Below are positions 63,966 to 64,000 of a stretch of DNA of 64,000 nucleotides, piece by piece. Position 1 is the first letter of the stretch; each line of letters opens with the position of its first letter. The position numbers and the translations under genes were made by a program. This stretch comes from Actinomadura hibisca NBRC 15177. Its GTDB lineage: Bacteria > Actinomycetota > Actinomycetes > Streptosporangiales > Streptosporangiaceae. The notes beneath the pieces are model-generated. The model made no database searches. It was not told the origin of the DNA and was given only the letters and a program-made list of their open reading frames with translations. The stretch is taken from the NCBI RefSeq assembly GCF_001552635.1, contig NZ_BCRO01000027.1, positions 62,001 to 126,000 of the forward strand, read 5' to 3'.

Positions 63966-64000
63966 ATGACGTACTCACTGCCTGACCTGCCCTATGACTA
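63966..64000 (+). CDS. sodF: Superoxide dismutase (Fe/Mn type), 5' end
   Basis: Only the first 11 codons are in the window: MTYSLPDLPYD, the standard N-terminus of Fe/Mn superoxide dismutases. The gene runs past the right edge. Its placement divergent from a Nur-like gene with a Nur box between suggests the iron form, which in Streptomyces is repressed by nickel; this is inference. Confidence 0.75.
   Translation, partial: MTYSLPDLPYD

Overview
The window is about 72% G+C and carries the gene style of a filamentous actinobacterium: GTG starts, many cytochromes P450, LAL and MocR regulators, small secreted proteins and an Rhs/YD-repeat protein. The left edge holds the 3' part of flhB, so the host lineage has flagellar genes, which only some actinomycetes do (Planomonospora- or Actinoplanes-like motile groups are candidates; the genus cannot be fixed from the sequence). 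The right edge holds a Fur-family regulator divergent from the start of a superoxide dismutase gene. Between these is a large accessory region dominated by specialised metabolism.

Layout. 0-1.2 kb: flhB, then remnants of two broken genes. 1.3-3.5 kb: a membrane protein, a secreted S1 protease and a small secreted protein. 3.7-30.7 kb: mostly single genes on alternating strands, namely four P450s, a PrnB-family protein, a tyrosine phenol-lyase/tryptophanase, an E1-like/nitroreductase fusion, a PEP-utilising swivel-domain protein, a GNAT-like protein, an O-methyltransferase, an NTF2-like protein, FAD monooxygenases (one internally deleted), four regulators (two MocR, IclR, LAL) and short secreted peptides. 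No NRPS, PKS or other assembly line is present. 30.8-37.5 kb: a 2232-residue Rhs/YD-repeat protein. 37.8-43.2 kb: P450, oxidosqualene-type cyclase, squalene synthase and squalene-epoxidase-like flavoprotein on one strand, a complete set for making and decorating a cyclic triterpenoid. 43.2-49.2 kb: two secreted proteins, then a tightly packed minus-strand P450 / NTF2-like / methyltransferase / P450 / SDR operon. 49.2-53.2 kb: a decayed zone (IS30 piece, ABC transporter and two-component fragments) around an intact PEP-synthase-like gene. 53.3-59 kb: a FadR-type regulator with a fatty acid hydroxylase/sterol desaturase-family gene, secreted proteins, a TPR protein and a TetR regulator. 59.2-63 kb: IS21 and IS982 remnants around an HNH fragment and a SUKH-type gene.

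How it may work together. The firmest pathway is FPP to squalene (41060), to 2,3-oxidosqualene (41881), to a polycyclic triterpenoid (39099), to oxidation (37801 and perhaps other P450s, the SDR and the hydroxylase). The enzyme order is inferred from families, not shown. The left block holds tryptophan/tyrosine-type enzymes that suggest a second, aromatic pathway. A short motif, GGCCACT(C/T)A, recurs in promoter regions of the left block, and its 7-bp core lies just upstream of the cyclase gene, so the two halves may share a regulator. No tRNA, rRNA or CRISPR array was seen.
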